NCBI RefSeq assembly: GCF_949769225.1
Contig: NZ_CATKPB010000012.1
Strand: one strand, 5' to 3'
Length of the DNA stretch: 59,516 nt
Source: Peptoniphilus_A genitalis
GTDB lineage: Bacteria > Bacillota > Clostridia > Tissierellales > Peptoniphilaceae
Shown: piece after piece, positions 58,129-59,516 of the stretch
Layout of the letters: each line of letters opens with the position of its first letter
Numbering within the stretch: the first letter of the stretch is position 1
Translations under genes and position numbers: made by a program
Notes under the pieces: model-generated
What the model saw: the letters and a program-made list of their open reading frames with translations, nothing else
Told to the model about the DNA's origin: nothing
Database searches by the model: none

Positions 58129-59516
58129 TTAATTCTTTGTATGTTTTATATATTTATTTATTGTCATTCTTCTCATTACAAAGACAATTGCTGCCAAGAT
58201 AACAAGTCCTATTGGAAGAGTTAGGTTTGGCTTGTCAAGTATGCCTGATATTAAAAAGGCAAAGAAAGAAGCTGCACCGACACTAATTGCATAAGGCAAT
58301 TGACTTGAAACGTGGGCTATGTGGTCGCAGCCTGCTCCTGCTGATGACAAAATTGTTGTATCAGAAATTGGTGAGCAGTGGTCTCCAAATACTGATCCAG
58401 AGAAAATTGCTGCTAGTATGATTGTCAAGAAGTGCATGTGGTCTGTGTGCATTAGGATTGGCACCATAATAGGAATTAAGATACCAAAAGTTCCCCAAGC
58501 AGTTCCTGTTGAGAAGGACAAGAAGGCTCCAACTACAAAGATTATTGCAGGTAGCATCCACATTGGCATAGTTGAATTAGAAATAAGTGATGCAATATAG
58601 GATCCTGTATTTAGGTACTCATCACTTGTTATTCCACCAATTGTCCATGCAAGTGAAAGAATTACTATAGCAGAAACCATTGTCTTCATACCTTCCACTA
58701 TTCCCTTCATAAAGTCCTCAAACTTTAAAAGTTTTCTTGGTATATAAAGGGCGAAGGAAACAACAATTGCAAAGAAGGCTCCTATTACAAGAGACAAGTT
58801 TACATTTGCATCTCCAAAGGCTGCTGCAGCCCCAACCCCATCAGAGAAGAAACCACCAGTCTTAAGCATCATCATTACAGTTACAAAAATCAAAACAACT
58901 ATTGGGACAACAAGGTCAAAGACCCTCCCATTTTTTGAATATTCATAACCCACATCTTCTTTTTCAATTATCCTCGATGTGTCATTTAATTCATACCTTT
59001 CCATAAGACCCATTTCTATTTCAGTTGTGGAAAAATACAAAATCATAATAAGAGTCATAAGAGGATAGACGTTCATTGGTATTGTTGCCAAGAAAACCCT
59101 CATTGGGTTTGCAACTCCAGTATCTCCAATAACTGCAACAACAGAAGCTGCCCAAGATGAAACTGGGGCCAATATACAAACTGGTGCTGCACAGGAGTCT
59201 ATAATGTGAGCAAGCTTTGCCCTTGATACCTTGTTCTCGTCAGTAATTGGCTTCATTACTGCCCCCACTGTCAAACAGTTGAAGTAGTCGTCAATAAAAA
59301 TTATAATTCCCAAGAAGGCTGTGGCAAGTTTTGCCATCTTCTTACTCTTGATCTTCTTGCTTGCCCACTTACCATAGGCAAAAGATCCTCCCGCCATGTT
59401 CATTACCATGACTAAAGATCCAAGCATTGCCAAGAAAACTAGCATAAGGGCATTGTCCCCTAGCTTGGTCCCCATAAGTGCAAAAACTGTTTCCAAGGCG
59501 GCAATAATATTTCCGC
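58129..59516 (-). CDS. NhaC-family Na+/H+ antiporter (partial)
   Basis: The frame runs off the right edge, so the N-terminus is missing; a TTG at 59496 sits inside it and is not the start. At least 462 residues with about ten hydrophobic helices. Family marks are FIDDYFNCLTVG, IDSCAAPVCILAPVSSW, FSTGTAWGTFGILIP and FGDHCSPISDTTILSSAGAGCDHIAHV, which place it in the NhaC/malate-lactate antiporter group (COG1757). Na+/H+ exchange or an amino-acid/organic-acid antiport are both possible. Confidence 0.9.
   Translation of the reverse strand, partial: GNIIAALETVFALMGTKLGDNALMLVFLAMLGSLVMVMNMAGGSFAYGKWASKKIKSKKMAKLATAFLGIIIFIDDYFNCLTVGAVMKPITDENKVSRAKLAHIIDSCAAPVCILAPVSSWAASVVAVIGDTGVANPMRVFLATIPMNVYPLMTLIMILYFSTTEIEMGLMERYELNDTSRIIEKEDVGYEYSKNGRVFDLVVPIVVLIFVTVMMMLKTGGFFSDGVGAAAAFGDANVNLSLVIGAFFAIVVSFALYIPRKLLKFEDFMKGIVEGMKTMVSAIVILSLAWTIGGITSDEYLNTGSYIASLISNSTMPMWMLPAIIFVVGAFLSFSTGTAWGTFGILIPIMVPILMHTDHMHFLTIILAAIFSGSVFGDHCSPISDTTILSSAGAGCDHIAHVSSQLPYAISVGAASFFAFLISGILDKPNLTLPIGLVILAAIVFVMRRMTINKYIKHTKN

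Overview
The window comes from a low-GC, Gram-positive anaerobe of the Firmicutes. Family-level resemblances (a Rib/InlB-like surface protein, a Suf system fused to an Rrf2/IscS block, TrpXYZ-type transporters under T-boxes) suggest Peptoniphilaceae, probably Anaerococcus or a close relative; this assignment is inference from gene content, not from a marker search. Most of the window is chromosomal core packed into leftward (minus-strand) operons. I see no tRNA, rRNA, CRISPR array, prophage or insertion sequence.

Layout. 1-4886 (-): a very large repeat-rich surface protein, cut by the left edge and broken by a one-base frameshift near 3695. 5502-11281 (-): two housekeeping operons, obg-yhbY-nadD-yqeK-LCP-rsfS-ridA(-rhodanese) and rplU-prp-rpmA with an L21 leader. 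11670-13818 (-): thrS with a threonine T-box. 13966-14746 (+): two unknown genes. 14858-17995 (-): DUF6873, an rRNA methyltransferase, DUF4342 and yerB. 18138-18512 (+): two tandem 57-residue membrane paralogues. 18584-20566 (-): ktrBA potassium uptake. 20635-21888 (-): infC-rpmI-rplT with L20 leader and an AUU start. 21895-30180 (-): udk, trhP, trmR, RNase J, Fur, DUF1292, ruvX, ireB, alaS. 30258-38082 (-): sufCBDSU, rrf2, iscS and an AI-2E-family permease. 38122-41926 (-): yraN, rnhB, rbgA, a Cof phosphatase and ychF. 42198-46463 (+): an ABC-2 exporter with a degenerate ATPase, an ECF sigma/anti-sigma pair and a small L12-like protein. 46587-50974 (-): an aromatic amino-acid ABC transporter with two binding proteins, one behind a Tyr T-box and one behind a Phe T-box. 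50983-51526 (-): three tandem tiny membrane proteins, one broken. 51548-54193 (-): nadE, yigZ, hflX. 54285-57370 (+): a class A PBP that has lost its transpeptidase lysines, and a tiny cationic protein. 57482-59516 (-): a macro-domain protein and an NhaC-type antiporter that runs off the edge.

How it works together. Much of the window is translation and ribosome assembly (Obg, RbgA, YchF, HflX, RsfS, YhbY, L20/L21/L27/L35, IF3, ThrRS, AlaRS, wobble-uridine modification by TrhP/TrmR). It is controlled by RNA leaders: two r-protein leaders and three T-boxes. The rest is Fe-S assembly, envelope synthesis and small-molecule transport.

Most unusual: (1) one permease/ATPase pair served by two paralogous binding proteins with different aromatic T-box specifiers (UAC and UUC); (2) three intergenic arrays of degenerate 18-bp repeats, all in the same orientation and each just upstream of a minus-strand promoter; (3) a PBP with SxxT and ETG in place of SxxK and KTG; (4) an ABC ATPase lacking the signature motif, catalytic Glu and H-loop His but carrying a long acidic tail; (5) two separate families of tandem two-helix micro-proteins, one containing a frameshifted member hidden in an apparent gap.
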